Below are positions 21,093-32,600 of a stretch of 64,000 nucleotides of DNA, piece after piece; position 1 is the stretch's first letter, and every line of letters begins with the position of its first letter. Made by a program: the position numbers and the translations under genes. The stretch covers positions 1,550,001 to 1,614,000 of the forward strand of contig JBBPUQ010000004.1 of NCBI GenBank assembly GCA_038501195.1, written 5' to 3'. Under the pieces are notes generated by a model. It ran no database searches, had not been told where the DNA came from, and was given only the letters and a program-made list of their open reading frames with translations. This DNA is from Nemania diffusa. Its lineage: Eukaryota > Ascomycota > Sordariomycetes > Xylariales > Xylariaceae.

Positions 21093-24000
21093 TTTCGGGG
21101 TTTTTCTTCCTCTCTTTCTCAGCGGTGTGCGGCAGAGATAGATGCCCTCTCTGTCTCTCTATCTATCTACATCGCAAACACAAACAGGACACCCACGAGG
21201 TTATTATATCATGACGCACCATCCCCCTTCTCGCTCACCTCCCAGGCGCCTCGGTGAAATGCGGCCCTCTTCACACGACGGCTTCGCTGCGAGTCTACAC
21301 CGAGGCCTCGCTTCCCCTCAGGTCCGACGCCCAGCGCGCTGGCCCCGGCTATAGTCGAGCCAATCACACCCCCGGGCGCCGGCCTTAGCCACGATGCAAT
21401 CGTCGCCCGGAGGAGCTGGCCGCTGCGCAAAGCCTGGCTTGCGATTCATGGAAATCAAAGTAACGGCGGGCTTGGACGACCCACCTGCTAAGAAATCGTG
21501 GCTGGGCCTTTTTTGAGGTTTACCCGCGAGATACTTATTCTGCACGCATCGCAGTAGTTTAGCTTCATTTTGTCGCTTATAAAGTAGCGCCCATTATTTC
21601 GCAACTAAAAAGCACATCATCTAGAAAACCGGCATGCACGGTTATTCGAGGCCCTAAAACTCCTATAAGTCGTATAACTTGATCCCGATCTTCCCGTGTC
21701 GAAGAACATGGCGAGGTATTGTCCAAGAGAGAGGCTTGTGGCAATGACACTTTTCCTCAAGCCGGCTACGCCGCTTAATACATGTGATAACAGCTCCTGT
21801 TTAAGCTTTCTATAGTTATTCTCATAAAAACTATTCTCTAGTGGTAGAACATACGATGGCTTTCCTCAAATAATTATTTAGACGCTCGAGCTTGCTACAT
21901 GCTAGACGCCAAGTTTGCCTACCTAGTCGAGGTGCCGGTACAGTTGAATCTCATAATATGGCTTCTAATATTATTTTTAGAATCTAGTTGTAACCTTGTA
22001 GCGACCTAAATGTGACCTTTTTGACTCAGGAACCAATTCTCCTAACAACGGCTAGATACGTTGTCTTTAAGACGGTGCTCTCTATAGCATCACCTGGTTT
22101 GAAACATTGAAGAAGGGGCCTTGTTGAAGTATCGGACCACGATAGTTACGTCGTAAAAGTCACGTTGCACAGCGTCGAGAAAGATTGGTTGGTAATATTG
22201 ACGCCGGGGGAAGGCCGTAAGGTCTTCATGCCTCCCTGGGCGTTTACAGCGTGCAAGGCTGTCTCTACTCTCCATGTCTACTTTAGGGGAACCATCCTAA
22301 TCTACAAAATATATAACAAATATGACTATAAAAGCGCGCGCAACCAGTAAACCGTGACCATTGACCCGTCCTCTACGCTCGTGCCCAGTATTATGTAGTC
22401 AAAGTTAGACCCCCTACGAGGGTGTAAGCCAGGACCGAGACATAAAAGAGAAACAGAAAGCAGCAGTCCTATTAGCGGTATTGCCGTCGTCGTTCGAACC
22501 ATTCAGGGCAATAGCGCCGAGGAGGGGGTCATCCGGGGGGAGGGCCACGGCTTTATCATCACAAGTAGAGAGGATTGTCAAACTTTCTTGCACCCGGTGG
22601 TCGTGACGGTAGGATTGGCAATATAAAAAAAAGCCCCTTTTAATGATTTTTGCCTAAGTGGTGATCTCTAGTGTCAGATGGGTTGGTCCCGGAGTGAATA
22701 ATAGGCTGTCTGCAGCTAGAGGAAGTGTAGTAATTGGAGGGGTAGAAGGGGGTGTAGTATAGGGCCTAATAGATAGGAAAATTGATTCCTAGCCCCCAAG
22801 ATCTACGAGGGGTGTCAAGAGACTTACATATATATCTAAAACAACTAATATAACAACCTTAAAGGGTCTGGTCATGTAGTCACCTTACAGCTAGTTTGAG
22901 AGAGGAACACGGCATACTCAGGGAGCTAGCTTATTAACGGGTAGCTCTTTTACGGTAGTAGTTCTTCGCTGCGCCAAAGGCTTGTAATCGGCGCCGAGAA
23001 GTGGCACCGTAACTGGGTCAAACATCAGTTGAGGCAATATGCCCGTGGGCCACCGGACCCGGGCGCGTGGTTGGCCGCCACGGTAACTCTTGTCTCTGGA
23101 TCTGGCTATCGGCGTCCTCTGCGGATTAGCTGTACTGTCAGCTGGAGCCTCAATGATCCAAGTCCTCCCCGGCCATATCTGTAAACTGTCATCAGGGTGT
23201 TCATCTGTTACTGGGAAATGGAAATTGAATCTGACCGTGAATTTATAGGGCAGCTTAAATTATATCATACAGAGCGATCTCTCATTTTGTACTTCTTGTA
23301 GACTCCCGCCAATAGTAGACTATAGCTATTAAAATCCATAGTATATGCCTCGGATTAGTTATATCAAAAGGTATTAAGCCGTACATAGAGACTTCTGAAG
23401 ATGCTGAATGAATATCCTGTCAAGTGGGAAGACCCGGAGAAGAAGCCGAGCAAATGGTAAGGGATTTGATAGTCGATTAGCCCTGTCACCGAAAACACTC
23501 GGTGGCTTTGAACTCGGCGTCAAGCGGTCAGTAGACACCAGTGCGAGCAAGGGTAGATTTGACCATCAAAGGTTTATACAAGGTCTCGCACCTGCGAAGA
23601 ACGTAAAGCCACCTACCACATCTCTCTCTCTTCTTTTCGCTTATTGCGTCAGCCGTACCAGATCTAGCGATGAGTGGCATGATACTACCTAAGGTAGACC
23701 TACATAAGGCTCTATTTTGCGAATAGCATTGCGTTTCTTTTATATAGCCATGCCTAGTAGTACCTGCATGTTGGTAGTTGGTGAAGCGAATCCTCTGCAA
23801 CCACAACACGGGGTTACACATTTATACCTACCGAGATCTGCAGTGATACGCCTGTGGTGAATCAGTAATGTAGTAGCTTAGTTTAATTAGGTCAAATTGA
23901 TTAGTCAACCTAATTACTTAAGTACCAAGTCTAAAGTCAATTAGGTTTTGCGTTCGCATCGCTGTACAACTGAGAATTTAAGGGGGTTTGAACGGGAACC

Positions 24001-25349
24001 CTGCAAGCACCTCTAAGATGCGGCTTACTCAGTACCATACCGTATTGGATTGGGCGAGCCCCGACTGAGGCTAGTCCGAGGAGTGACCCTAACTTGCATA
24101 AGCCTGCTGATAATTATGCCAGTTGAAGTAAAATGCAACGATACGCAGTACTGCAGAGAACGGAAAACGATAAGAGCCTCTCGGCTGCAACGTCACTAGA
24201 TTCCACATGTTAACACCAGTCTTTCCCCCGAAGATACGTTAAGAGGGGGCCTCTCAGCCTGAAATCGCCTTTTCACATGCGACGGCTACCCTCATCGCCA
24301 GCCTCCTATGAAGAAATCGACCGTTTCCTAGTCCTAGGCTGACCCCTCTTCTCTTCCCTCTCAGACCACATGGCATCCTCTCACCAGGCTTGATCGTCAG
24401 CCTGCTTCTGTTCCCGCGGCAATAAAGCCTACTTCACTTCCATCTGAATCAGCTGCGACATCGCTAAGAGCCGGCCTGCTCCGCTTCATGGGGCTGGGGC
24501 TCTTATTGTCACCACTACCGACGACTGTCGTCATCCACTCGGCGGGCTTCGTATTAACAGGGCCGTGGAGGCCTGTCGGGTTATTGCCGTTGATGTGATA
24601 CCGTAACACCATAAGAAACAAAGTACTGTAGGGTGTTTAAAAGCTGTCAGCACACATGAGCATATTGAAGGCGAAACGTGAGAATGGATACCTATATGTA
24701 TTCTGCTCACGCGGAATAGGGCCAAGGCGCTACACGGTAGGTATGTTATGGTATGCTGAAACAAATTTAAGTACTATTTTTCTGTGCATAAATTATTCAA
24801 AAGTGTCATTCTAGTCACCCTATTCATACCCACCTCAAGGTCTTGGAATTGGGATATACAGGACTTTACCGGGGAGCTCTCCAGTGGGAGCTTAAAGAGA
24901 GGCGGACGTCGAGTACAAATGTATACTAGTCTAGTTGTACATGGGCTTACCGACATAGGTAGCTGGAGTATCAGACCCATGCCTCAATGAATTAGTCATT
25001 AAACTATGTGGAGGGGAGGGTCGCCGAGTAACCATTCGAGCCTGGTTACTCGACTCTACACTACGCTACATGAAGGTAATGCCGGCAGGTGGGCTACCTT
25101 ACCGACCCATCGGGGTGTAGGGCTATCTATCTATCTACTTATGTATTCCTGGGCGTTTGAACTTTTCTATATCGTCTTTTGGATTCCTTCGTTTTTGTAT
25201 TTTGGACGGGGAACTCTCTCCTTTGGATCTCGGACCGTATCTTGTCAAGTTTGACGTGTATCGCTGCGCGATTCACGTCTTGTCTCGATTCTCTCACGCA
25301 TGATAGCTAATAGCTATCCTATCCTCAGCCCTACGAGAGCTACAAGGGG
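21093..25349. other. 4.3-kb gene-poor region with short open-frame debris
   Basis: I find no complete gene. The first ~450 bp are GC-rich and belong to the GH93-like promoter. Beyond 21.6 kb the sequence is richer in A/T and broken by stops. Short frames with coding-like composition occur at about 22108-22350 (plus; contains SVEKDWLVILTPGEGRKVF), 22945-23198 (plus; contains AEKWHRNWVKHQLRQYARG) and 23401-23458 (plus; MLNEYPVKWEDPEKKPS, ending at a GTAAGG donor). A 71-codon minus-strand frame starts at 24612. None matches a family I know. They could be decayed genes, a mobile-element relic or unannotated small exons. Confidence 0.45.
21201..21210 (-). promoter_or_regulatory. TATA-like element upstream of the GH93-like gene
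   Basis: On the minus strand this reads GATATAATAA, about 110 bp upstream of the ATG at 21092, a plausible core promoter distance. It is supported by position and sequence only. Confidence 0.3.
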
Positions 25350-26213
25350 ATGAGATATCTCACCGTAGGCGCGTCGCCCTTAGCGGCTTGCGCCCTCGGT
25401 ATTTTATCCCTTGTCGGGGCTTCAACCGTACTGACGTTCACCGATCAAAACTGTACCGAGCCTTTAAAGACCATCACCACGCAAGATACCAGCATTTCGG
25501 GTGCATGCACGAGGCTCACTTCAGGTTTTGGTAGCTTCATGGTTGGGACTCTAGGTGACGGCTGCGCAGGTATGTTGTGTTGGGGGCTTTTCACTCCCCA
25601 GTGTTTATACCAAATATATGAACCGAGAGGTAGCTAATAAAACAACGGGAGTTTAGTCACTATTTACGGTAAAGACACTGATGACTTAATATGCTCAGCT
25701 ACAAGTCTAGCAATTGCTGAAGCATCGGTCTGTTACAACTCTACGTGGGTTTACTTCAGCGTGGATAACTGCGTGATTCCCGACACGTCTAGTTCAGCTT
25801 CAACGTCAACGCCAGCATCAGCAACGTCAGCAACTACTTTAACCGCCTCGATAGTTTCAACCACATCAACGATATCCCCAGCACCTACGGCTGGACCTAC
25901 TTCGAATGGGGTTAACGTTGGCGCCGTCGTAGGCGGTACAATATCAGGTGTCTTTGTCGTCGCTGCTCTCACAGGAGTAGCTGTGTATTTCTTTTGGTTC
26001 CAACCAAGACATCAACGGCAGCTAGCAGAGTTATCCGCACGACCAGACACGCCTGACGCTAGACTCAACAGCTCCTCTCAAGAAGACAATTCCTTCGCAA
26101 AAGCCGACTCGTACGTCAAGAGCGATTCTCAAACCGAGTTACACGAGCTGTCGCCGCAGTACATCGCAGAAGTTCATGAGGAGACACACGTCCGATACGA
26201 GTTACCACCTTGA
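25350..26213 (+). CDS. Secretory single-pass membrane protein with Ser/Thr-rich stalk
   Basis: Two exons, 25350-25569 and 25657-26213, give 258 residues. The 87-bp intron has a GTATGT donor, a GCTAATA branch-like word and a TTTAG acceptor. A signal peptide (ending near SLVGAS) leads into a short extracellular domain with about five cysteines (NCTEP, GACTRL, DGCA, LICSA, SVCYNSTW). A serine/threonine/alanine stalk follows at ~125-155, then one transmembrane helix at ~162-188 (VGGTISGVFVVAALTGVAVYF) and a ~70-residue acidic cytosolic tail. This architecture resembles fungal Mid2/WSC-like surface sensors and the many SKG6-type TM proteins, but no WSC or CFEM cysteine pattern is present. The role is unknown. 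The intron is supported by continuity of the cysteine domain. Confidence 0.75.
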
Positions 26214-27837
26214 TTTATTATCACGGCGAATTTTCGGCGTCTAGGGACTTATGAAATTTGAGTCGACGAGGTGGCATGTTCGATTTACAACACCTCAAAG
26301 GAACTAATAACTAAAGGCAGCATTGCATCCAGCCTTGTATATTCTACTATGAGGCTGTAAGAGCTTCAATAACGTTATGAGTTGAGACATACTCATCTTC
26401 GAAGATGCGCAATGTGAGCAGAGATAGTTTACTATACCAAATGGGGGATATTTGGCGTGTCATCTGCCATCCTCATAGAAGGATCATGAAACTAATATGC
26501 CAGAAGAGCGGCGGCTATGGCGAGGGGAAAACTAGGATGAGATATATGAGAGGCTCTATCTTTGACAACAAAGGAGATCGAAATTGGCATCGAGGAAGTC
26601 TAGGCTGGCATTGGAGCTGGTGGTGTTGAAGACGTGAGGGCAGCAGCCGTTGCTATTAAGCGACCCCGTAGTCACAACTAGAACTACATTCCCTACGAGT
26701 CTAGGCCATATGTATCAAATGTACTTTGATAAGGACAACTTATCTATCGCGTTTAAGGTTCTATGATGGTATTGGCTATTATTCTCATTAATACGAAATT
26801 CTTAAGATAAATGAAACTCGCCTGTTCTTCTTTTCTGCAATTTTTCCTCTCGTTCATTTTCTTATTCTAACGATAACTATGTTGACATAAATAGGAACGT
26901 CGCCCCCACATTCCCAATAGGCTCTTAGAGATGACCAGACAGCATTTGAGTGCTGATTGGTGCCGCTGTCTTTCGGTTATGCGTAAAAAGGGGGTTGAAA
27001 TAAGCTACGGCATCTTATGGCTTTTATCATGTCGTAATAGGCCTCGCCTATTATACTTGATCATGTTGAATGACGTCGGCACTCATGTCCTCTCCGTAAA
27101 GAATCGTCTCTGAAGCAGACTACTCCATCCTCGAAAAGGCTTTCGTAGGCTCCGGCTAGCTACTTACATGGGGATCATTGAGTCTTTGTAGTGTTATCAC
27201 CGACCCTTCGAAAATCTCTTAAGCAAGACTACATACGGCCGATCCTGATAAACGTTAATGGCATGATCGTTGTAAATACAAGTTTCACTCAACTCCCGAC
27301 AAGGTGAGGTAACAGCGGCTCTAGCTTACGATTACAATAATCTGATATCAACGATGCCATCATTAGATATTGCAATGTAACAAGGGATCTACAGCTACAG
27401 ACACGGCAGAATATTGTTCCTAACCCCTTAGGATATAGTATTCGATGTTTGAGATGCCGGTTTAAACTCTTGGATATTCAAGGATTTAGATAGACGACAA
27501 GTGTGGTGCGCCTCTTTTGCCTGAAGCACACAAGTGAGTTTATTTTTTTGGTTATTTTGCCCACCTAACGGGATGCCTAGATATATACAGAACATCCAGT
27601 TGCGATGCTAATGAAGGAAATCGTAGCTTCGACTGTATCTTGCGTTTCTAAAATAACGAGAACAGAACTCCCAAGACCCCTGTGAATATTTTTCCTCTGC
27701 CGGTTTTCAATGCAACCCACTGCCCACTGCCATAAGTCGAAACAAACAAATGCAAGCCAACAATAAAGGAAATAATATCAGAGGAGCAATCAAATCCCAT
27801 ACCAGAGTCTCTTCCAGTCCTCCCGTCACCCCTTTCC
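26214..27837. other. Intergenic region, no gene seen
   Basis: 1.6 kb, A/T-rich. The open frames present are short, lack family resemblance and do not join through plausible introns. It includes the 3' ends of both flanking convergent genes. Confidence 0.6.
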
Positions 27838-28854
27838 TTATTTGGCCCAACATTGACAGCTCGGCCGATGAACGAGACTAACAACAGCAACAGCGAGCGC
27901 AACTACCGCAATAACATAACCGCCGATCGTGAACCCAGCCGAGGCATCCCCCTGACTCTGGGCCCACCACAGCGCGATGCCAAAGCTCGCCACAACGCCA
28001 AAGGCGACCGTCGCAACGAGGTAGTAGCAAACCCTCTTGCTCGCCGGCGGCGGCAGCGATGATGACTCCACCTCCGCCGTCGCCACGGTACTCCTCTGCC
28101 CGCTCACAGCGGACGCCGCCCTCGCCGCCGCAGACGTAGTGGCCATCAGCGCGCGCCGCTGTCCGGTAGTCATCTTCGGAGCCGGCGAGATCCGGCGGCC
28201 TCGACGCGGCGGGCCGGCCTCGAGATGATACGGGTCGAGGTCCAGCCCTAGGCCCGCGAGCCCATCGTCCTCGCCATCTCCCTCCTCGTCCTGGATGCGC
28301 TGGTACGTCTCGGCGATGCGCACGAGCGCGTCCGCTACCACCACGATCCCCTGCGCGATGGTCCGGACATCAAGGCCTGCAATCGTCAGTCCCGGCTCCG
28401 CATCTACCGGGGTACCATCCGCCGCCACCGAAGCCTGCGGTTGCACGCCAAGAGGCACCCTCGCCGCCTTGACAGGGCCGCGATCCTGCAGCTCGTAATC
28501 GTCGTTGCTGCCGCCACTGGCGGACTGCAGCACGCGGCCGACGGCGAAGGGGTCCCTGTACCGCCCCACCGACTCGGCGACCTGGTCCTCGACAGCGCGG
28601 CCGCTCCCATCCCGGAAGCCCACGTACTGCGGCGGCGGGCCCCAGAGAAACGGGCCTACAAAGCGTCGCGGGACGGCGCGGCTGTCAGGTGGAGAGCGCT
28701 CGAACGTGTCTGTCGGGGGCACGATGCTGTCCGAGAACTCGCGGTCGTAGTAGTAGGAGCGCCGGCTGTACGTGACGCCGGCACTGTCCGGCCTCACGTC
28801 GCGCGACCACGCGCGCGCGGGCGCGCTGGCCTTACCGTCCACCTTCGGCGACAT
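27838..28854 (-). CDS. Hypothetical protein with two C-terminal transmembrane helices
   Basis: A single open frame of 338 residues from the ATG at 28854. The N-terminal ~270 residues are hydrophilic, rich in arginine, serine, glycine and proline. A tyrosine/arginine patch (SRRSYYYDREFSD) and the block FVGPFLWGPPPQYVGFRDG look like the conserved part. Two hydrophobic segments at ~275-300 (CYYLVATVAFGVVASFGIAL) and ~308-330 (TIGGYVIAVVALAVAVVSLV) form a hairpin anchor, leaving a short cysteine-containing end. No signal peptide is present, so it is probably a tail-anchored-type membrane protein. I do not recognise the family. The gene is G/C-rich at third positions, like the GH93-like gene. It lies downstream of the Snt1 gene on the same strand. 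Confidence 0.65.
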   Translation of the reverse strand: MSPKVDGKASAPARAWSRDVRPDSAGVTYSRRSYYYDREFSDSIVPPTDTFERSPPDSRAVPRRFVGPFLWGPPPQYVGFRDGSGRAVEDQVAESVGRYRDPFAVGRVLQSASGGSNDDYELQDRGPVKAARVPLGVQPQASVAADGTPVDAEPGLTIAGLDVRTIAQGIVVVADALVRIAETYQRIQDEEGDGEDDGLAGLGLDLDPYHLEAGPPRRGRRISPAPKMTTGQRRALMATTSAAARAASAVSGQRSTVATAEVESSSLPPPASKRVCYYLVATVAFGVVASFGIALWWAQSQGDASAGFTIGGYVIAVVALAVAVVSLVHRPSCQCWAK

Positions 28855-29569
28855 GGCCTAGCCTGGATCTGGTCAGCAGTCGGCCTTGTCAGAGTCGGAG
28901 GCAGTGAGTCCCATCGATTTATTGTCTTTTAGGGGGCGTTGTTGGGAATATCGTGGTTTGTTCAGTGCATGTCGGGACACGCTTTACTCCCCTTGCCGTG
29001 ATATTTTTGGGGGGTCAGAAGCGAGACGGGTCAGCGAGCTCCCCTTCCCAGCTGAGAGACAGCTTACGGCGCACAGAGAGTGCACTGCCATTGGGCATTG
29101 GGGGCGTAGAAGACCATGGGCCCGCGCGAAAGCCAATGAGCATAGATGTTGCAAATCGACGTTGCACCAGGGCTTGGGGCGTAAAGCCTATGCCCATGCA
29201 GTCCTGTAAAATTGCATGAGGCGGAGCATTGATTGACAGGTACCGATATTCTTTCTATATTGGTAAGTAGACTAGACACACAGCTGGGACTTCCTTGATT
29301 ATATATCAATATGCTCCATCTAAATACACGAGAGTATAAGGAGCAAAGTACACTCTTGGCTATCGGACAGACCTTTATTTATATTTGTATTTATGAATAC
29401 TTCTCTACACTTGTTGGTCAGCGTTGCAACGCCGTCATTTCATCCTTTGCCCTATTTAAAAAAAAAAAAAAAAAAACAGCAAAAAAACACAATACCCGTA
29501 TCAGTGTTCTTTTCTACAACTCAAACCAAACTCAATCCCATCATGGTCTCTGCTACTGTGACAAAACCA
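28855..29569. other. Intergenic region with A19 tract; 3' end of snt1
   Basis: About 715 bp containing the promoter of the two-TM gene (right to left) and the 3' region of snt1. A 19-base A tract is listed separately. No gene is seen; the small frames near 28.9-29.3 kb are overlapping chance frames. Confidence 0.55.
29458..29476 (+). repeat. A19 homopolymer tract
   Basis: A run of 19 A on the plus strand, i.e. poly(T) in the sense of the snt1 transcript and just downstream of its stop. It is a likely site of length polymorphism. Confidence 0.9.
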
Positions 29570-29660
29570 CTACCTTCCGTATCTATCCGGCGGTGGTGCG
29601 CGGTCGTACATTTGTCTCTCCTGTGGTCTCAATTGCTGTTGTAAAATAGACGATTGCTGC

Positions 29661-29695
<35 letters not shown>

Positions 29696-32600
29696 CTCAC
29701 GAAGATGTGGATCGCGTAAGTCTTGCCCCGGAGGCTGATACACCCTGTTGTCATAAGGTGGGTAGCTTCGTTGCATGCTAGGATCTCGAGGGTCCCGCGC
29801 CGGAACAGGTGCGTTGTTGGCATATCTAGGATAGCTTGGGCCCTGCGGGGGAGGTGGTTCAGGGGCACGGGAGGAGGGTGGATAGGATACTGGTAGAGGA
29901 GGCTGCATACGTTGTGGCGCATAAATGTCACGCAGTGGATCATGCCCGCGAGGTGGTGGAGTGCTCACCCATGAAGCTTGCGGTGGCACGGAACCGCTTG
30001 GCTGGGGAGGCTTTGAGGTAGATGCATGCTGTGCGGCCCAAGCCGACTGAGTTGGCTGTGACTGCGTCGACTTTGGGGGTTGTGACGGATGCGGGGACCA
30101 TGTGTGCTGTTGTTGCTGTTGTTGTTGTGGTGGTGGCGGTGGTGGTGGCTGTTGGGGCTGTTGAGGTTGCTGGTGCTGCTGGTGCTGTTGATGCTGCTGT
30201 TGAAGCTGCTGCTGGTGTTGCTGATGATGCTGCTGGAGTGGATGGCCTAGATTCTGTGTAGGCCACCCAGTCTCTCTGCCTGCAGATAAGGGCTCATGAC
30301 TCCTTGGAACAGATTGATGAGGAATGTACTGGGGCGGGGGGGATGAGGCATTAGGCGGCTGTGCTTGAATCGGTGCCCCGTAAGGGTATGAGGTTTGAGA
30401 TTGATACTGTAACTGTGGCGCAGGTTGAGCGGGAGGCTGGTAATGAGGGGTGTTTTGAGGAGAGCTAGCAGTGGTAGGTTGGAAAGCACGCGCGCGACCT
30501 CCATAATAGTCACGTTCACCAGTCCCCTCCAAAGGCATATGTCTTGGGGCGTTCGAAGACGGAGCCTGTGGAGGCGCATTATACGGTTTTAGTGAAGGCA
30601 TTGAAGAAGGTGGCGGCGGCGGCGGGTTCCGGGCATAGCCATAAGGTTGGGATTCTGCAATGGAAGAATCGCGGCGCATATGTGACGGTGGTGGTGGCGG
30701 CGGCGGCGGCCGAGAGAGATTGGCATGGGGAGGAGTCGATGACGGCTTTGGCGCTGTGGGTACTTCGATTATCCTCTTTGGAGGCGCCGGCGGATCATCG
30801 TTAAGTAGGGCCATCAAGCTAGAAGTTTTAGGCGCTCGGGGTGGCGCCGGGGCAACAGACGGCGGTGTGCGTTGAGCTGGCGGTGCATTATATGGCTCTG
30901 TTCCGCTTGCACCAGACAATGGTCGAGGGAGTGATGGCATAGGCCGTGGAGGAATAGGCGAAGATGGGGTCGACTCGCTCATGAAGCCCCGACCAGGCTG
31001 ATGTTGAAGGACAACATACGGCGATTGAGGGGTTTGTGCTGGACCACGAGAAGCCTCTACTACTGGCCGTGATGATAATGGCATGCTCTCTACACGCGAC
31101 GGTGGCACGCGAACTGGTGCAGGAGGTCCACCGTAAAATTCATGTTGAGTGACGAGATCTGGTTCCTGTTTGACACGCATCTGCTGTCGCTCTTGTTGAC
31201 GGCCTGGTTCCTTGGAAGGCTTCGGTTCGGGCTTTTGCCGTTCAGCTTGAGGATCTAGTAGAGAACTAGGTAAGGGGTGCCTCGCAGGCGGTTCTGACAC
31301 TGAGGATGGCGTCACATGTGGAGGTTTTGAAACTAAGGGCGTGCGAGAGGGTTGCTGAGAAGGTGGTTCGCGTTCGCGTTCGCGTTCACGTTCACGTTCA
31401 CGGTCATGATTAGGGAACGGAAGAGGCGCTCTCAGGGGCCGAGAGCCTGGGGACATCGTCTGCGTAGTTGGCTGGGAAATTGGCTGTTGGGATGCTACTT
31501 GGGGAATAAGATGGCTCGGGATGAGAGGAGGTGCCTGAGGCGTCTGAGCAAAGGGGGCGGCCGGTGGCTGAGGCTGAGCAGCAATAGGCACATTGAAACG
31601 GCTATTCATCGACTGGCTGGTAGGGGTGTGCTCCACTTTCGAGGTAGGTATATCTTCTATAGTAGTATCTGCGGCTGCAAGTGGTCGATTGTTTGAAGCA
31701 TCATAGCGCTTCTTAGCGCTTGTGGCCAATAATACTGGGGGAGGTGGTCGCTTCTCTCCTCGGTGTTTCCTATCATCAGCCTCTTTCACAATTGCTTCCC
31801 AATCGGTACTATCTTTTCGACGAGTGTAATAGTTTTTGACCTTCTCGACATTAATTAAGCTGCACAGCTACGTAAAAGGACTGGAGAATACGTACCATAA
31901 CCGCGGTTTTAGTCCGCATGTGAGAGGCAATAGCGGCCCAATCGCTTCCGAAGAACTTAAGTAATGAAGGGAACTCGGCAGCTTCTGGCACGCTCCAATA
32001 GCTCGAAGGCTGTCCACCAGACTTGCGATCAGGAGGAGCCGGTTGGCCTATATCAAGTACAGCCACCTGCGGCGGCGGCGGCGGGGGCGGCGGCGCTGGT
32101 GGTTCTGGTCGCAACGGCGGAGGAGCCATGGCATCAGGCATGGAGGGGGGGTGGGCACTCCTCTCAGAATTAAAGAGAGTTTGTCCCTGTGGATAAGATT
32201 GTATAGGGATACCTGGCGCCGATTGTCCAAGATTGGAGGGCAACTCATGTTGAGGGGGGAGACGAGTAATTTCATCCTGGATAGACTGACCAACCCAGTC
32301 TGGGCCCTGGGCTCTGGATGCGGAACGAGAACGGTTGCCCTTCGTAGATATAGAAGATGTTGGTCCAGGAGTAGGCGCCGCGGCAAGAGGAACAGCAATT
32401 CTCGGTGGTTTAGGCTCCTTCTCTTTATCCTTGTCTTTAGCCTTTCGGCCCCTCTTAGGCTTTTCAGTAACTCCTTCTGCTCTCGTTGAAGTGGCACCTC
32501 TCCGTCCTGGAGTGCCCGCCGGAGTTCCACCCTCGCCGTCCGTAGCAGGAGTTGCTTCCGAGTTGAAGGTAGGGGCAGCCGCCCTACGTGGCCGCCGTCT

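Noticed and set aside
23982..24040. Minus-strand tRNA-like stretch with an anticodon-like loop CTTAGAG and a GTTCAAA word
   Set aside because: The sequence flanking GTTCAAA cannot form a T stem and the D arm does not fit the A-box consensus.
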